Origin: Portulaca oleracea | Taxonomy: Eukaryota > Streptophyta > Magnoliopsida > Caryophyllales > Portulacaceae | DNA length: 64,000 nucleotides | Assembly (NCBI GenBank): GCA_029582165.1 | Contig: CM055876.1 | Location: forward strand, 33,921,317 to 33,985,316 | Direction of reading: 5' to 3' | In this document: in pieces, positions 1 through 10,219 of the stretch | Layout: each line of letters starts with the position of its first letter | Position numbering within the stretch: position 1 is the stretch's first letter | Notes under the pieces: generated by a model | Databases searched by the model: none | What the model saw: only the letters and a program-made list of their open reading frames with translations | What the model was told of the DNA's origin: nothing | Program-made: the position numbers and the translations under genes

Positions 1-328
1 TGGGTTGGGTTGGGTAATCACCCACCGAAAGAACAAAGCCGAATGATCAAGTGCACAAAACTAGACTCGATTTAGGGTGAAAAACAGTGTACTATTTTAG
101 CTCTCTTGGTCCCTTATGATTTCAATCTTCAAATAGGACTTCTCACGAAAGATGAAGTGAGAACATGGAACGAGTAAGCATCATTTTGGATCGCCAGTAC
201 ATTCAATTGCCTTGTGATGCAAAGATAACAATGATTTCTAACGTGTGTGCACGTCATATTTTCATGGCATGCTCCTGCTTATTCTGTGGTTCCCTTGGTT
301 GGTTTCTAATACATATGTCGTCTTGCAG
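1..328. other. Upstream of first visible HP30 exon; probably intron
   Basis: No coding exon is recognised here. The acceptor TCTTGCAG ending at 328 implies an intron running back towards upstream exons, which probably lie beyond the left edge. The opening bases are a short TGGGT repeat. Confidence 0.4.
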
Positions 329-1227
329 CATGATAGCAGCATTCGGGTCAGGAGCCATGTTTTCCTTGGTTAGTGGCATGGGTGGGCCTAACCAACTTGG
401 TAATATGGTTACATCTGGATTGTTCTTTGCCCTAGCTCAAGGAGGAATGTACAAAGTAAGTTTTCCCCCCTTTTACCCGTTTAATCAACCCGTCTTTTGC
501 CTTTATTTGGTGCCTGGACTCTAGATTATGACTCAGGCATAGACCTTGTTCTTTTTTTCATCGGTACAAGCTTCATTTATAGCATCTGGGAATTGTAACA
601 TTCAATAATCACACCTTGACGTGAGATGTTGACAACACCTGCAGAAAATACGGTCGCATTACTCGGTTTGATTCAATCTTCGTCGAATTTACCCGTCTTT
701 TATTTGTGCAGCTGGGAGAAAAATTCACTAAACCGCCACAAGAAGATCCGGCATACATGAAGACAAAAAGTTTGTTGAAAAGCCTCGGTTTGGAGAGCTA
801 TGAAAAGAACTTCAAGAAAGGCATGCTGAATGACTATACCTTGCCGCTGCTCAATGACAGGCAAGTACTACTTGAGTTCATGTAGTTCATATGTTCGTAT
901 GTTTCATAACGACTTTTCAACCAACTTTTCTCATTTCACATTATCTGTCCCTTCGCAATCTCAATGAGATTATTATTAATTACAATCCCAACGAGATATT
1001 AACTTGTCTCATTTTATATTCGTTCAGCGCCCTTAAGGATGTAAGGATTCCTCCTGGACCAAGGCTCCTTATCCTCGACCGCATTGAAAGGTTTGTACTT
1101 TTTCTAATTTTCCGTGGTTCTTTATGTGAACCCTGTTTGGTTGGTGCACTTGAAATTACGGTCACATTATATGGTTTATTTTTCTATGTGCAGGGATCCA
1201 GAGCTGAGCCAGAGGCGAAGAAAGTAA
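329..1227 (+). CDS. Tim17/Tim22/Tim23-family import translocase with SAM domain, HP30-like (5' part missing)
   Basis: Exons 329-455, 712-860, 1028-1090 and 1194-1227 (stop TAA 1225-1227) are joined in frame. Exon 329-455 gives the last Tim17-type glycine-rich membrane segment (AAFGSGAMFSLVSGMGGPNQ, then TSGLFFALAQGG). Exon 712-860 gives a SAM-like helical module (SLLKSLGLESYEKNF), and the tail reads IPPGPRLLILDRIERDPE then SQRRRK. This order matches plant HP30-1/HP30-2, inner-membrane preprotein translocase subunits of plastid and mitochondrial envelopes that import transit-peptide-less proteins; that role is family knowledge. The N-terminal half lies left of the window. The intron after 860 must use a GC donor (861-862) to keep frame. 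Confidence 0.85.
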
Positions 1228-2192
1228 GGGCAAACTCTTGGAGACATAGCTTAGTTTATGGTGAAAATAAAAGATTATTTATTTTTAGAAATGAGTGAAG
1301 TGTTTTTTTTGAAGGATGAGTATTTGATTGTTGTCAATTAGATTGATGTTCCCTTGATAAGACAATGTTGTAGCTACTTATGATATGTTGGATCACAAAA
1401 AAATGTCATAAGCAAGGGTTTTGGTTCATTTTATGCATATATATGCTCAAGTGGGAGCTTGGTGGTGGTTAGAGGTGGGCAATGGGCCGGCGCTCCAAAA
1501 GATCAAGAGGGTTGGATCCTAAAAAAATAAGGGTTGTGAAAGGGTTGGGTCGGTAACAACCGACCTGTTTTATAATGTTAAAGGTTGATTAATCGATTGA
1601 ACCGGGTCAATTGTCAATAACTCAAAGTAAATAATTTTTTCTATTATTTTAAATGTTAATTTACTTAAATATATTATTAATACTCCACATTAAATAATAA
1701 TTATCATAATTTTTTGGTATAAATATATTTAATTTTAATTTTAGAGGCAAATGGGCTGATCTATGGGTGATTCTTATTTTTACTAAAAAGTCTTGGTCCG
1801 GCCCATTATTATAAAGGGTCTACCTTGATCCAATCCGCTCCATCGCCCAGCCCTAGGGGTGATCAATTGTCATTAGGATGAAACCAGAGAGAAATTAACC
1901 CCACCCTCATTTTTTACGTGGTGCATTCGGTAAAGTTTTCTTGGAAAATAGTTTCACTAGGGCTTTTTTGGAAAGTCATTTACTGAGCTTGAGAATAACA
2001 AAATAAAGGGTTTCAAACTAAAATTTTTCCATCCATTTTGAATTATCATATGTGGGGTTCGATTGTAAATATAGATTTTTGAAAATTGATAATTCTAATA
2101 AAATGAGGAGATATTTTAAGTAAAAGTTAATGAAGCAAGGAAAAGTGATATTCTTAGGTAGTAGCAAGGTTACGGTAGCATGAACGTCGTGA
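1228..2192. other. 3' flank and AT-rich intergenic DNA
   Basis: The 3' UTR of the HP30-like gene probably runs to about 1450. The rest is AT-rich with low-complexity GGGTTGG/GGGCCGG words near 1480-1620 and 1790-1850 that look like old repeat debris. No gene was seen. Confidence 0.4.
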
Positions 2193-2437
2193 GGCCCTGT
2201 TCTTTTCTACGGTATTTTACGGTATGGTGTGGTGTGGTGTGGTGGAATTATGGTGGGTGTGGTGGAATTGTGATAAATTATTGGTATGTGAGGTAGGCGA
2301 GGAGATAAAATGTAAAAAGTAGAGGAGAAAAGTGAGGAGAGAGAAAAGTAATGATTTGTGGTGAAATGTGGTGAGTTATGGCAAACTGCACTATGCTGTG
2401 GTACCGCAGTTTGCCAACCGCAGAAAAGAATAGGGTC
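2193..2437. mobile_element. Tourist-like MITE
   Basis: The left end GGCCCTGTTCTTTTC matches the complement of the right end GAAAAGAATAGGGTC. Flanks are TGA on the left and TAA on the right, a near-match to the 3-bp target duplication of PIF/Harbinger MITEs. The interior is GT-rich (repeated GGTGTGGTGG). A relative in opposite orientation sits at 60923-61443 and contains a nested Stowaway. Confidence 0.7.
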
Positions 2438-3467
2438 TAATTTATTTCGAGAGATTTTTATGATTAGGTCCCCTTTTCGCGCACTTTATTCAAATTTTAG
2501 CTGTTTTGTTGCGGTGTTGGCAGCTGTTTGTGGCGTTATTTCCTTCCTTCCTATGTGTTGAGCTGTTGAACATCTTATATTTGTTTTAAATGAACACTTT
2601 CTATTCGTTATATATGGGCTTTGAATCGCTAGAAAAACAAAAAAAAGAGAGATTGACAAATGATAATATTAGTATATGTTGGGTTAATGGCCTAAATTCT
2701 CTTGATTTATTATTTGACAAGTTTCCTAAATATTCAAAGTTATTGGTTGTTACGAGGAAATTATTTTATTTCCTAATTATATTTAGGTTAGTTTTCTAAT
2801 TGTATTTGAAAACCTAATTGTATTTGGAGTAAGAGTCTAGCTAGATTTATAGCAAGTTTACTCTTATAAATAGAGGTCTTTATTCACCTTGTAATAAGCG
2901 GTAACAACTAATGTAGTCGATGTGAGAGCCTTCAAAACTCTGCATAAGGGAGGTACGGTGTTATTTCCACATCTTCACCTTACTTATCCCTAGATTATTA
3001 CGAGAGTCTACGAGAGTTCACATATATTTTACCTCTTGTAATATCTCCTTTTTTTCTACTAGTGGATATTGGTTATCGTTTTTTCTCCGAGTTTTTCGGT
3101 TTCCCACGTAAAATATTGTCTCACCCATATATCTTTGTTTTTACCTCTCTATTATTATCCTCGATTCCATAATCATCCTTTATTTTCCTTCCGCTGCATA
3201 TATTGCTCTATTTTACACCATAACAAGTGACTAACAACGGGCAACAGATCTGAATCTGATCCTAACACTATAATACAAAATTAAAACACAACCTCAAGAG
3301 ATTTACCAACTCAACCAATATTTTTTCCTTCATGGCATATCAAACCGAAGATATTCACAAAACTCTCCCACACAGGGGACTTATCCCCTCCAAAAAAGTC
3401 AAATACGAAAATAAACAGTAATTACAAAAAAAACAGTTGATCCATACAAAATCAGGAGATCCCTTAA
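2438..3467. other. Intergenic, downstream of LSU copy 1
   Basis: AT-rich. Near 2820-3080 the sequence resembles retroelement LTR debris (TATAAATAGAGG at about 2873, and CTTGTAATA words), but no boundaries could be set. No coding region was recognised. Confidence 0.3.
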
Positions 3468-3761
3468 CTATGAATGCTGGGAAATGGATGAAGCTGATTG
3501 GAGGAGGAACTGTGCCTGAGAGAGCTGCTCCACCAGACTCGACACCCTGGCGTGGTAATCACGCGCCTGTTCTACAGCCTCAGCCTCAAGCTGAGCAAGC
3601 TGAGAGCAGAGGAGTTCCTCCGCATCCTCAGCCACCCTCACTCTCTCCCAAGCTCGCCGGAGCTCCTCCTTCATCATCTCCTGCCGTCCCAAACTCTCCC
3701 TCAATTCCTTCTCCAACTCCTCATTCCTCCTCCGCAGCTCCGCTTCTTCCTCCTCCATCAT
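3468..3761 (-). CDS. LSU: RESPONSE TO LOW SULFUR (LSU) family protein, copy 1
   Basis: Intronless and 97 aa, the usual LSU size of about 90-120 aa. Almost the whole protein is a coiled coil of charged heptads: an Arg/Glu-rich start (MMEEEEAELRRRNEELEKEL), then the family signature VRVAEDAEELLCSQLAQLEA, then EQARDYHARVSSL. LSU proteins are small plant hub proteins strongly induced by sulfur starvation. They bind many partners, including antioxidant enzymes and transcription regulators, and are not enzymes. The first ATG (3759-3761) lies about 130 nt below a TATA box, with a CCCTT-repeat pyrimidine leader between. A UPE-box lies upstream. Copy 2 is 6 kb away on the same strand. Assignment is firm; which numbered LSU it equals is unknown. 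Confidence 0.88.
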   Translation of the reverse strand: MMEEEEAELRRRNEELEKELRESLGRQEMMKEELRRAWERVRVAEDAEELLCSQLAQLEAEAVEQARDYHARVSSLVEQLSQAQFLLQSASSISQHS

Positions 3762-3804
3762 CGCCGGTGCGCGGTGATTGCTGCGGCAGTCCTGTGCCGG
3801 AGCC

Positions 3805-3837
3805 GCCGCGGAAGGGAAGGGAAGGGAAGGGAAGGGA
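3805..3837 (-). repeat. (CCCTT)n tract in the LSU copy 1 5' leader
   Basis: Read on the + strand this is about five to six tandem GGGAA units. In the transcript orientation it is a pyrimidine tract between the predicted TSS and the ATG at 3761. Confidence 0.7.
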
Positions 3838-3891
3838 TGTGGGTGATTGGGATTGTTTGGTTATGGGGATCACAACAGAGTGGACCTGATT

Positions 3892-3899
3892 TTTATATA
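3892..3899 (-). promoter_or_regulatory. TATA box of LSU copy 1
   Basis: TATATAAA on the minus strand, about 130 nt upstream of the ATG, leaving a plausible leader of about 100 nt. Confidence 0.65.
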
Positions 3900-3921
3900 G
3901 GTTTAAATGGGAGGGACTGCA

Positions 3922-3941
3922 TGTCTAGGTTCAATGTATCT
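3922..3941 (-). promoter_or_regulatory. UPE-box (sulfur-deficiency element) of LSU copy 1
   Basis: On the minus strand it reads AGATACATTGAACCTAGACA. This fits the published UPE-box consensus AG(G/A)T(T/A)CATTGAATCTAGAC(A/G), as I recall it, except for one base (C for T in the AATC core). EIL-type factors (SLIM1/EIL3, NtEIL2) bind it and activate LSU genes when sulfur is short. It lies 22 nt upstream of the TATA box. An identical 20-mer precedes LSU copy 2. Confidence 0.8.
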
Positions 3942-3956
3942 TCTTCTTAGCTCGTT

Positions 3957-4191
3957 GAGGCCGTCTCATCATAAATTTATTGTGAAACGTGTAATTTTGT
4001 GGTGACTTTTAATAAATAAAGGAGTGACTAATAATTTATTTGGGTAACTCTAGTAAATCATTTGTTGATAAATTATTAGTCATATTCGTATTAAAAAGAC
4101 ATTATAATATCATTTAGTAGTCATACTAAAATATTAAAAATGTCACTATGTGCGGAGTCCGTCTTACCATAAGTTTATGCGAGACGGTCTC
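3957..4191. mobile_element. MITE with GAGNCCGTCTC termini
   Basis: The left end GAGGCCGTCTCATCATAAAT is an imperfect inverted match of the right end, which reads GAGACCGTCTCGCATAAACT on the other strand. About 235 bp, AT-rich, non-coding. It ends 15 bp upstream of the UPE-box of LSU copy 1, so it marks the distal limit of the native proximal promoter. No target duplication was seen. Confidence 0.6.
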
Positions 4192-4599
4192 ATATTAGAA
4201 TTTGTGAAATAGTTTTTAGATCATAATATACCTATCTTTTAGAGTATTTGGATCGTAAAATACATATCTTTATTGTTAGATATTAATATATCAATTTTTA
4301 TATCTAGGTGATTTTAATGTAATTACCCATTTAAACTTTTGTTATGCTCAAACGTGAAATGTTAGAGTAGAGAGAGGCTAGGAGTGGGTACTTCCTTAGA
4401 CTCCTTTGCTTATAATATGTAATACAATCGTAGATAACAACTCTTTAACGCTACCAAAATTAATATTCAAATACAAGAAATAATACAGAAACTATGACAA
4501 TAAGAAAAGGAGACAAATCATTAGCCAGGCAAGAAGTTTATTTCATTCTACATAAAGTCAAATTTATAGGATTGTTTAAGCATTGACACACACTAAATA
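4192..4599. other. AT-rich intergenic DNA
   Basis: No coding or repeat structure was recognised. Confidence 0.3.
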
Positions 4600-4835
4600 C
4601 TGTAAAAAGGAAAGACATACGAACTAAAATAAGACACAACCCAACTATACCTGTGGCGCTATATATTGCACGTAGGCATTTATTTTCTTTCTTTCTTTTT
4701 TTCTTCTTTTTATAATTTTCACCCTATTATTATTTAGCAACATCGGGTGTGAGGGTTCTTGCCATGGTTTGCTTGGTTTTTCACGTTCCTCAACATTCTA
4801 GGTTTACAACATTCTAGCTTAGAGCATTTGTCGAT
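4600..4835 (-). pseudogene. 3'-end fragment of an amaranthin-type lectin gene
   Basis: Read on the minus strand, 4835 to 4600 aligns with the end of the lectin pseudogene at about 27110-27325. It carries the last codons (ATCGACAAATGCTCTAAG), the stop region, the shared 3' UTR stretch ACCATGGCAA and a shared downstream block (TAAATGCCTACGTGCAAT). A one-base insertion before the stop shifts its frame. Only the extreme 3' end is present; upstream of 4835 the similarity stops. It is an inverted, broken duplicate and encodes nothing. Confidence 0.75.
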
Positions 4836-5257
4836 GGAACCTTTATGCGAAATTCTTCATTAAGTGGCCGAGAATTTTGCTAAAGAACATATATATCCAC
4901 ATTCACTTGTAGGTATCCATGTGATGAAATAGCAATTTATTCAATTATTTATCCATGAATAAATATCCATTTCGTAGTTAGAGAGATTATAGGTCATTAT
5001 AAGTCTCTCATGGACCCGGGGAAAATTGCCTCATATAGAAAATCGATCAAAATTTGCTTGAAAATTTTGGACATTGAATACAATTTAATAATGCTAAAAG
5101 CATGTCGGGGTAATAGTGAACAGATTTTGAATTTACATTTTACCCTTATAAAATCTTATATTGTGGCGTCAAAATTGTCTTGAATTTATAGTTTATCGGA
5201 CAAAATTGTATAAAACTAACCCGTATACATTAGTTATCGGACAAGATATATTTACAA
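4836..5257. other. Intergenic DNA
   Basis: AT-rich with no recognised gene. The right part probably belongs to the LINE remnant that follows. Confidence 0.3.
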
Positions 5258-5473
5258 ATGTTTGAGGATGTTTTGGTTAAACAAATTTTTATGGAAGCTA
5301 ATATGGCAGCAGACTGGTTAACGAAAAGGGGACACTCCACTCAAAACCTAGATGTTTGGAGTCTTAGCCCGTCTTCTGAGTTTTCTTTTATTTTGTTTCT
5401 TAGGAAGACGCCTTGCGAGAAGGGTCGCCTAAATTCCTTTGTAACATCCTTTCACCCGGATTCAAAAAAATAA
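5258..5473 (+). pseudogene. LINE (non-LTR retrotransposon) remnant, RNase H C-terminus
   Basis: A 71-codon open frame contains the RNase H-like ending seen in plant LINE polyproteins: EANMAADWLTKRGH, resembling the family pattern REAN-AADWLAK-GH. Nothing of the reverse transcriptase is visible upstream, so this is a scrap. A tandem TGCTTGG microrepeat follows at about 5500-5535. Confidence 0.55.
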
Positions 5474-5628
5474 AAAATAAAAAATTAGTTATTGGATATG
5501 TGCTTGGTGCTTGGTGCTTGGTGCTCGGTGCTTGTAGCTTACCCTACCAATATATAAGGTTTCCTCTGGCTGATCTGAAATCTCCATGTCATTGACCTAG
5601 AGCCTAACCCATATATACGACAAGGACC

Positions 5629-6055
5629 ATGATAACCATTTTGACTCAAGATGGTTTTTAACCATCTTGAATTATTCGTATTTTATATTTTTGTAACTTT
5701 TATTAATATTTTCTTTAATAATTATATATATTAATCAATTATAACAATATAATACTTATTAGCAAGGTCAAAAAATATAATGATAGCCTAATTTTATTAA
5801 TCATAATAGAAAATGCACATTTTATTAATCATAGTAGAAAATACACATTTTATACATAGTTTTATATTTATGAAATAAATATAAATAAATAATTATTTTT
5901 AAATTGTTTATAAGTTGTAGTAACCCTAAAAATAATGAAACACAACATTAGAATGGTTTAAATACACTTACATTTAACTTTATTAGTGATTAGAAGAAAT
6001 GCACCATCTTGCGTCAAGATGATTAAGAACCATCTTGCGTCAAGATGTTTATCAT
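5629..6055. mobile_element. Foldback MITE with CATCTTGA-type arms
   Basis: The arms of about 45 bp pair imperfectly: ATGATAACCATTTTGAC at the left and ATGATAAACATCTTGAC read from the right on the other strand. Both continue into CAAGATGG and TTAA(C/T)CATCTTGA. The interior is AT-rich and non-coding. Target duplication not resolved. Confidence 0.6.
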
Positions 6056-7654
6056 TTTCGATATGACCATAAATGTGCTAAATTTACCTGATCCGATGAA
6101 ACATGCTCACAAAGGTACTCTTCTATCTGACGGTAAAATGCATCATTGTAAAATAGATGGATGAACACCATACCTACGTAGTGTGTAAAATTTATGGGTA
6201 TAAAACAGTTGAGTAAAAATTAAATTTTGATAACTTTTGATAATTTTTAGTAATTTTTGTCAAATTTACGCTAATATATTATTAATTATTTTTTGTTTTT
6301 TAACTTTGGTAATTTTTGATAAATTTAGTCAAAAAATGATAAAATTTGATAATTAAATTTACCCATAAATTTGACAGGTCCACTTAAGTATTATAAAACT
6401 AGAAATGAAGATATTTTTACATCGAGTAGCATGAGTCATGCACCGGATAACAGGAGTATTGGTTGCTTTCATTACGTTACATCCCATCCCATTAATTAGC
6501 AAAATAATTACCGTGGGGTAGGGCGGTGGCATTATTAATTTCATCGTTTACTCATTGTTGTTTTTTTTTAATAATTGAAAGTCAAAAACTTAAAAAATTC
6601 ACAAAATACTGTAAAACAATCTTATAAAACAACAAATAACTAATTCTAAAAGATAAAAGATTATAACCAAATATTATTAAATATAAGCAATATAATAAGG
6701 ATTTGCATACCCTCAACAACCAAAATAACCTTTTCTATTCGACCGCAATCTTAAATGAGTCATGAGGACTCGTGCGATTATATCAATGATATGATGTGTA
6801 TTAGTTGTTAGAATATGATGTGATGTCCCAAAAAAATGGGATTAAGGTTTGATAGGGTAATTGATTAACTCTTGAAACTTTGTATGGTTGCATGATAATG
6901 TGTATATAATATATGTGTGGGGCTATCCCCAAGTAGAATATTCGCACATATTCGGTATCCTTTTTCTTTTCTTTTTTTCTTGAGGGAGGTAGCCCTTATT
7001 CTTTGTCGATCACTAGTTGGATTCAAAGATCATAATTATCTATTTGTTTTAATTAATAAACCACAATAGACTAATTATGAAATAATTAAAGAATCGTATT
7101 CCTTACATTTCTTTTTGTTTGTTTTTATTTTGATGAAGATATTATAGCTTAATTAAGTACAAAACCTTGTGCAAGTTTTTAGGAATTTTGGTTTCTTATA
7201 AGAGCGTTGTTAATTAAAAGTTGGTTGGAATTTATTTGTCAGAAAAAAGAGATTGATCGAAATTTATAAAAAGTGATAGATGTGTGTTATAATTAGTGGT
7301 TTTCTTGAAAGATTGATAGAAATTTATATAAAATAGTTGAAGTTAGAGAATCAAAATTTGTCAGGGTGAATAATAGACTTGTATATATAGTGCTTCTTTC
7401 CTAAATATTTGTCTACAAATTACATGCAAATAATATTACGTAATAATTTATTATATGAAATATCATTATTATGTTCATATATTAAAAATTACTTTTATAT
7501 AATTATAATGTAAGTATAACCTTTTTTTTATTTATATTAATAACAAGTAACAGTCACAAATACTGTAAAAAAATATTTAAAGCAACAAATATAAAAGTGA
7601 AGTGATTATAATTATAAGAAGTTGTTGGCACTAAAGATAAAACGATCAATCCAT
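6056..7654. other. AT-rich intergenic DNA
   Basis: Long AT-rich stretch with imperfect TTTTGATAA words near 6210-6360. No gene or clear element boundaries were found. Confidence 0.3.
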
Positions 7655-7795
7655 GTTTGAAAGGCCTATTATTTTCCACATTTTCCTGGGAAAATTTCTC
7701 TTAGGAGGCTAAAGGAAATTTTTCCCAGTGAAATCTTTCCCATGTGAAGTTTTCTCCGAGGAAACTTTTCTTGAATTCCCTGCCAAACGCTCCCA
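7655..7795. mobile_element. Partial MITE related to 10220-10460
   Basis: The run with TTTTCCTGGGAAAATTTC, the CTAAGGGAAA-like middle and the end CCCTGCCAAACGCTCCC is a diverged copy of the right two-thirds of the MITE at 10220-10460. The left terminus is missing. Confidence 0.55.
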
Positions 7796-8914
7796 AAGAT
7801 TATTTTATCAAGCAATATACATAGGGATTTAAATTAATAGATTTCTTGTCAAAAAATATAAGTATAAATAAACCATTTAGCAAGAAAAACTATTCAACAA
7901 GGACAACCACTTGAAGAGGGGGTGGGGTAGGATGGAAGACTTTTGGTATATAATAAAAAGGGACGTATAACCAAATCTATATGTCTTGCTTCTTTCATTC
8001 AAGCATAAGACGTGAAAAACTGAAAATCATAAAGATTCAATATTAACACTCAGAGTCAAATAAATATATGGATAAAGGGTCTGTTTTATTCATGAATAAA
8101 ATTGTATAAATTATATAAATTTAAATAAATTAGAATATTCTAACATACCAAATTTATTCAAAATTTTTCATATTTATTCGAATTTATCGAATTTTTTTAA
8201 CCATAATTTACTATATTTATCGTTATGAAGAAAAGAAAACTCATAATAAACCTACTCCTAAAACAAGTACATCAAATATAAAAAAAAATGACAACTCATA
8301 ATAGACCTACTCCTAAAACAAGTACATCAAATATAAAAAAAATGACAGGTTGTTACACGGGTAGTTGTGCCACATCTCAATATGCATTTAAATTATATAT
8401 GCATATAAATGTAAGTGATTCAGAATACATACTTTTAAGATTTTTGACATTATGATCATTCAAAATTGGACAGAACAAGGGCAAATATACAACTATATGT
8501 TCTTTTGTGGTGTTTCTTTCTTAAATGGACATAAAAATTGGTTTACATACAGGAAATCATACATTTTATTTATTTATTTTTACATAAACAAAGATAATTC
8601 TATGCTTACAAAGTTGTCAAATACATGCTAGTAGAAGGTCTTAATCTCAATATGCATGCAAGTTGAAAAATAAGGAAATATTGAATGAGACTTTTATCCC
8701 AATGTACATGCTAGTTGAAAAAGAAAGGCACTGATTGAAACTTCCATCTCATTATATAGTTTGAAAATATATCCATATAAAGTTTTAGGTATGAGTGGCT
8801 CACCTCAAATCACTATTATACTTAAATTATATCTAAGATAAAGACTTTTTCTGTAAGTTTTACTTTATGTTTTAAATTTCTTATAAACTTCTCTTGTAAT
8901 TGGTCAATAAAAGA

Positions 8915-8965
<51 letters not shown>

Positions 8966-9343
8966 CTGGATCTTCATAATTTATTAACCATTTTCAGAAA
9001 AAAATATATAGAGATCATAAAAGATCACTCATAATTTTACAAAACTTACTAAAAAAAATTTAGGTAGACATACATACACATAGAAAGAAAGAAAGAAAGA
9101 AAGAAAGAAAAGGGGGAAAAAAAAAAAGAAAATGTACATACATATCTCATATGTTTTCTAATCATTCACTCTATGCTATTTTATTTTCTACACATCCCCA
9201 CGAAAAGAACACTACACAAACATCCCATGCATAGGTCCAAGGACACACACACAAGGTAGGAACATTTTACATGATGCAAAAAACCTAATCTCCTTAAATT
9301 ACTCAATTACACAATATAATCACATATTATCCAAGGTAATTAG
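7796..9343. repeat. Intergenic DNA with a tandem duplication and simple repeats
   Basis: About 8237-8346 is a two-copy tandem repeat of about 55 bp (unit contains CCTACTCCTAAAACAAGTAC). An (AT)n tract fills 8917-8962 and a (GAAA)n tract 9081-9110. The segment next to 9343 is the 3' flank of LSU copy 2. No gene was seen. Confidence 0.65.
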
Positions 9344-9703
9344 CTAAGAACTCTTAATGGAAACCGAATGAGCTTGAAGCAACATTTGTGCTTGAGAAAG
9401 TTGTTCCATTAAAGCGGAAATTTGAGCTTGAAAATAACGAGCTTGATCAACAGCTTCAGCCTCGAGGTCCCCGAGTTGGGAGCAAAGCATCTCCTCCGCC
9501 TCTTCCGCCACTCGAACCCTCTCCGAGACTCGTCGGAGCTCCTCTTTCATCTTCTCCTCCCTCATTAAGGATTCCCGTAATTTTTTCTCTAATTCTTCGT
9601 TATACTTTTTAATATCCGTCTCTTGATAAGACGAATGGCGACCAGGGCCCACACGACTGTAAGCTGATATGTTAGTGTTGTTCATGATACTTGGAGGTGC
9701 CAT
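9344..9703 (-). CDS. LSU: RESPONSE TO LOW SULFUR (LSU) family protein, copy 2
   Basis: Intronless and 119 aa from the first in-frame ATG (9701-9703); a second ATG at 9685 could also serve. Residues 1 to about 33 are a non-coiled Ser/Asn/Gly-rich extension (SRVGPGRHSSYQE) that copy 1 lacks. Then come the same coiled coil and signature: YNEELEKKLRESL, VRVAEEAEEMLCSQLGDLEA, DQARYFQAQISALMEQLSQA. It is clearly paralogous to copy 1 over the last 85 residues. The leader is about 125 nt and the promoter has a TATA box and a UPE-box identical to that of copy 1, so sulfur-starvation induction is expected (inference from the element). Confidence 0.88.
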   Translation of the reverse strand: MAPPSIMNNTNISAYSRVGPGRHSSYQETDIKKYNEELEKKLRESLMREEKMKEELRRVSERVRVAEEAEEMLCSQLGDLEAEAVDQARYFQAQISALMEQLSQAQMLLQAHSVSIKSS

Positions 9704-9853
9704 GTGTAGAAGTTTAAGGGGTTTTTTGTGCACAACTTTTGGGAAGAAATGGGATGAAGAGGGCTTTAACTTCAACCAATTGATAAGCACAAATAGCAAA
9801 GGGTGCAAATGGGATTTTGAGGCACAAGATGATTATTGAGGAAGTTGGAGGCC

Positions 9854-9861
9854 TATTTATA
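9854..9861 (-). promoter_or_regulatory. TATA box of LSU copy 2
   Basis: TATAAATA on the minus strand, 151 nt upstream of the ATG at 9703 and 15 nt downstream of the UPE-box. Confidence 0.7.
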
Positions 9862-9876
9862 CACAAGTTTGGTGTA

Positions 9877-9896
9877 TGTCTAGGTTCAATGTATCT
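9877..9896 (-). promoter_or_regulatory. UPE-box of LSU copy 2
   Basis: AGATACATTGAACCTAGACA on the minus strand, base-for-base identical to the element of copy 1, while most surrounding promoter sequence has diverged. This is the expected site for EIL3/SLIM1-type factors. Confidence 0.8.
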
Positions 9897-10219
9897 TTGT
9901 AGTCCTTGAAACAAAGGGTGACGAAGTTGCTTACCCATTTTTCTTTTTCTTTAATAATTTTCCTTTTTTATGGGAGCAAAATTGAGGAGAAATTATTTGG
10001 ATAACTATTTTGTGGTTTTCATTCAAGTTATGTTGTGGGAACTCGGATGAGAATTGATAAGGGAAGAGTTTTTGGTCTAAAAATACTATTCATTCTAAAT
10101 TTATAGAAAGCTATTGTTTGTAAGTGTTAAAATTAGTTTTGAAGAATCCATAACTTTTAGCTTTAAGCTTTTGTTTAATTTTAGAACCCATTTATTTTCC
10201 TCTAATTATATTTCACTCA

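Noticed and set aside
165..524. 119-codon open frame at the left edge
   Set aside because: Only 329-455 is an exon; the rest reads through introns.
3437..3950. Two 150-codon + strand frames rich in Pro/Ser and Leu
   Set aside because: Antisense shadows of LSU copy 1; its minus-strand reading has clear family homology.
9704..9938. Longer LSU copy 2 frame starting at 9808
   Set aside because: The codon at 9808 is TTG, not ATG; the first ATG is at 9703.
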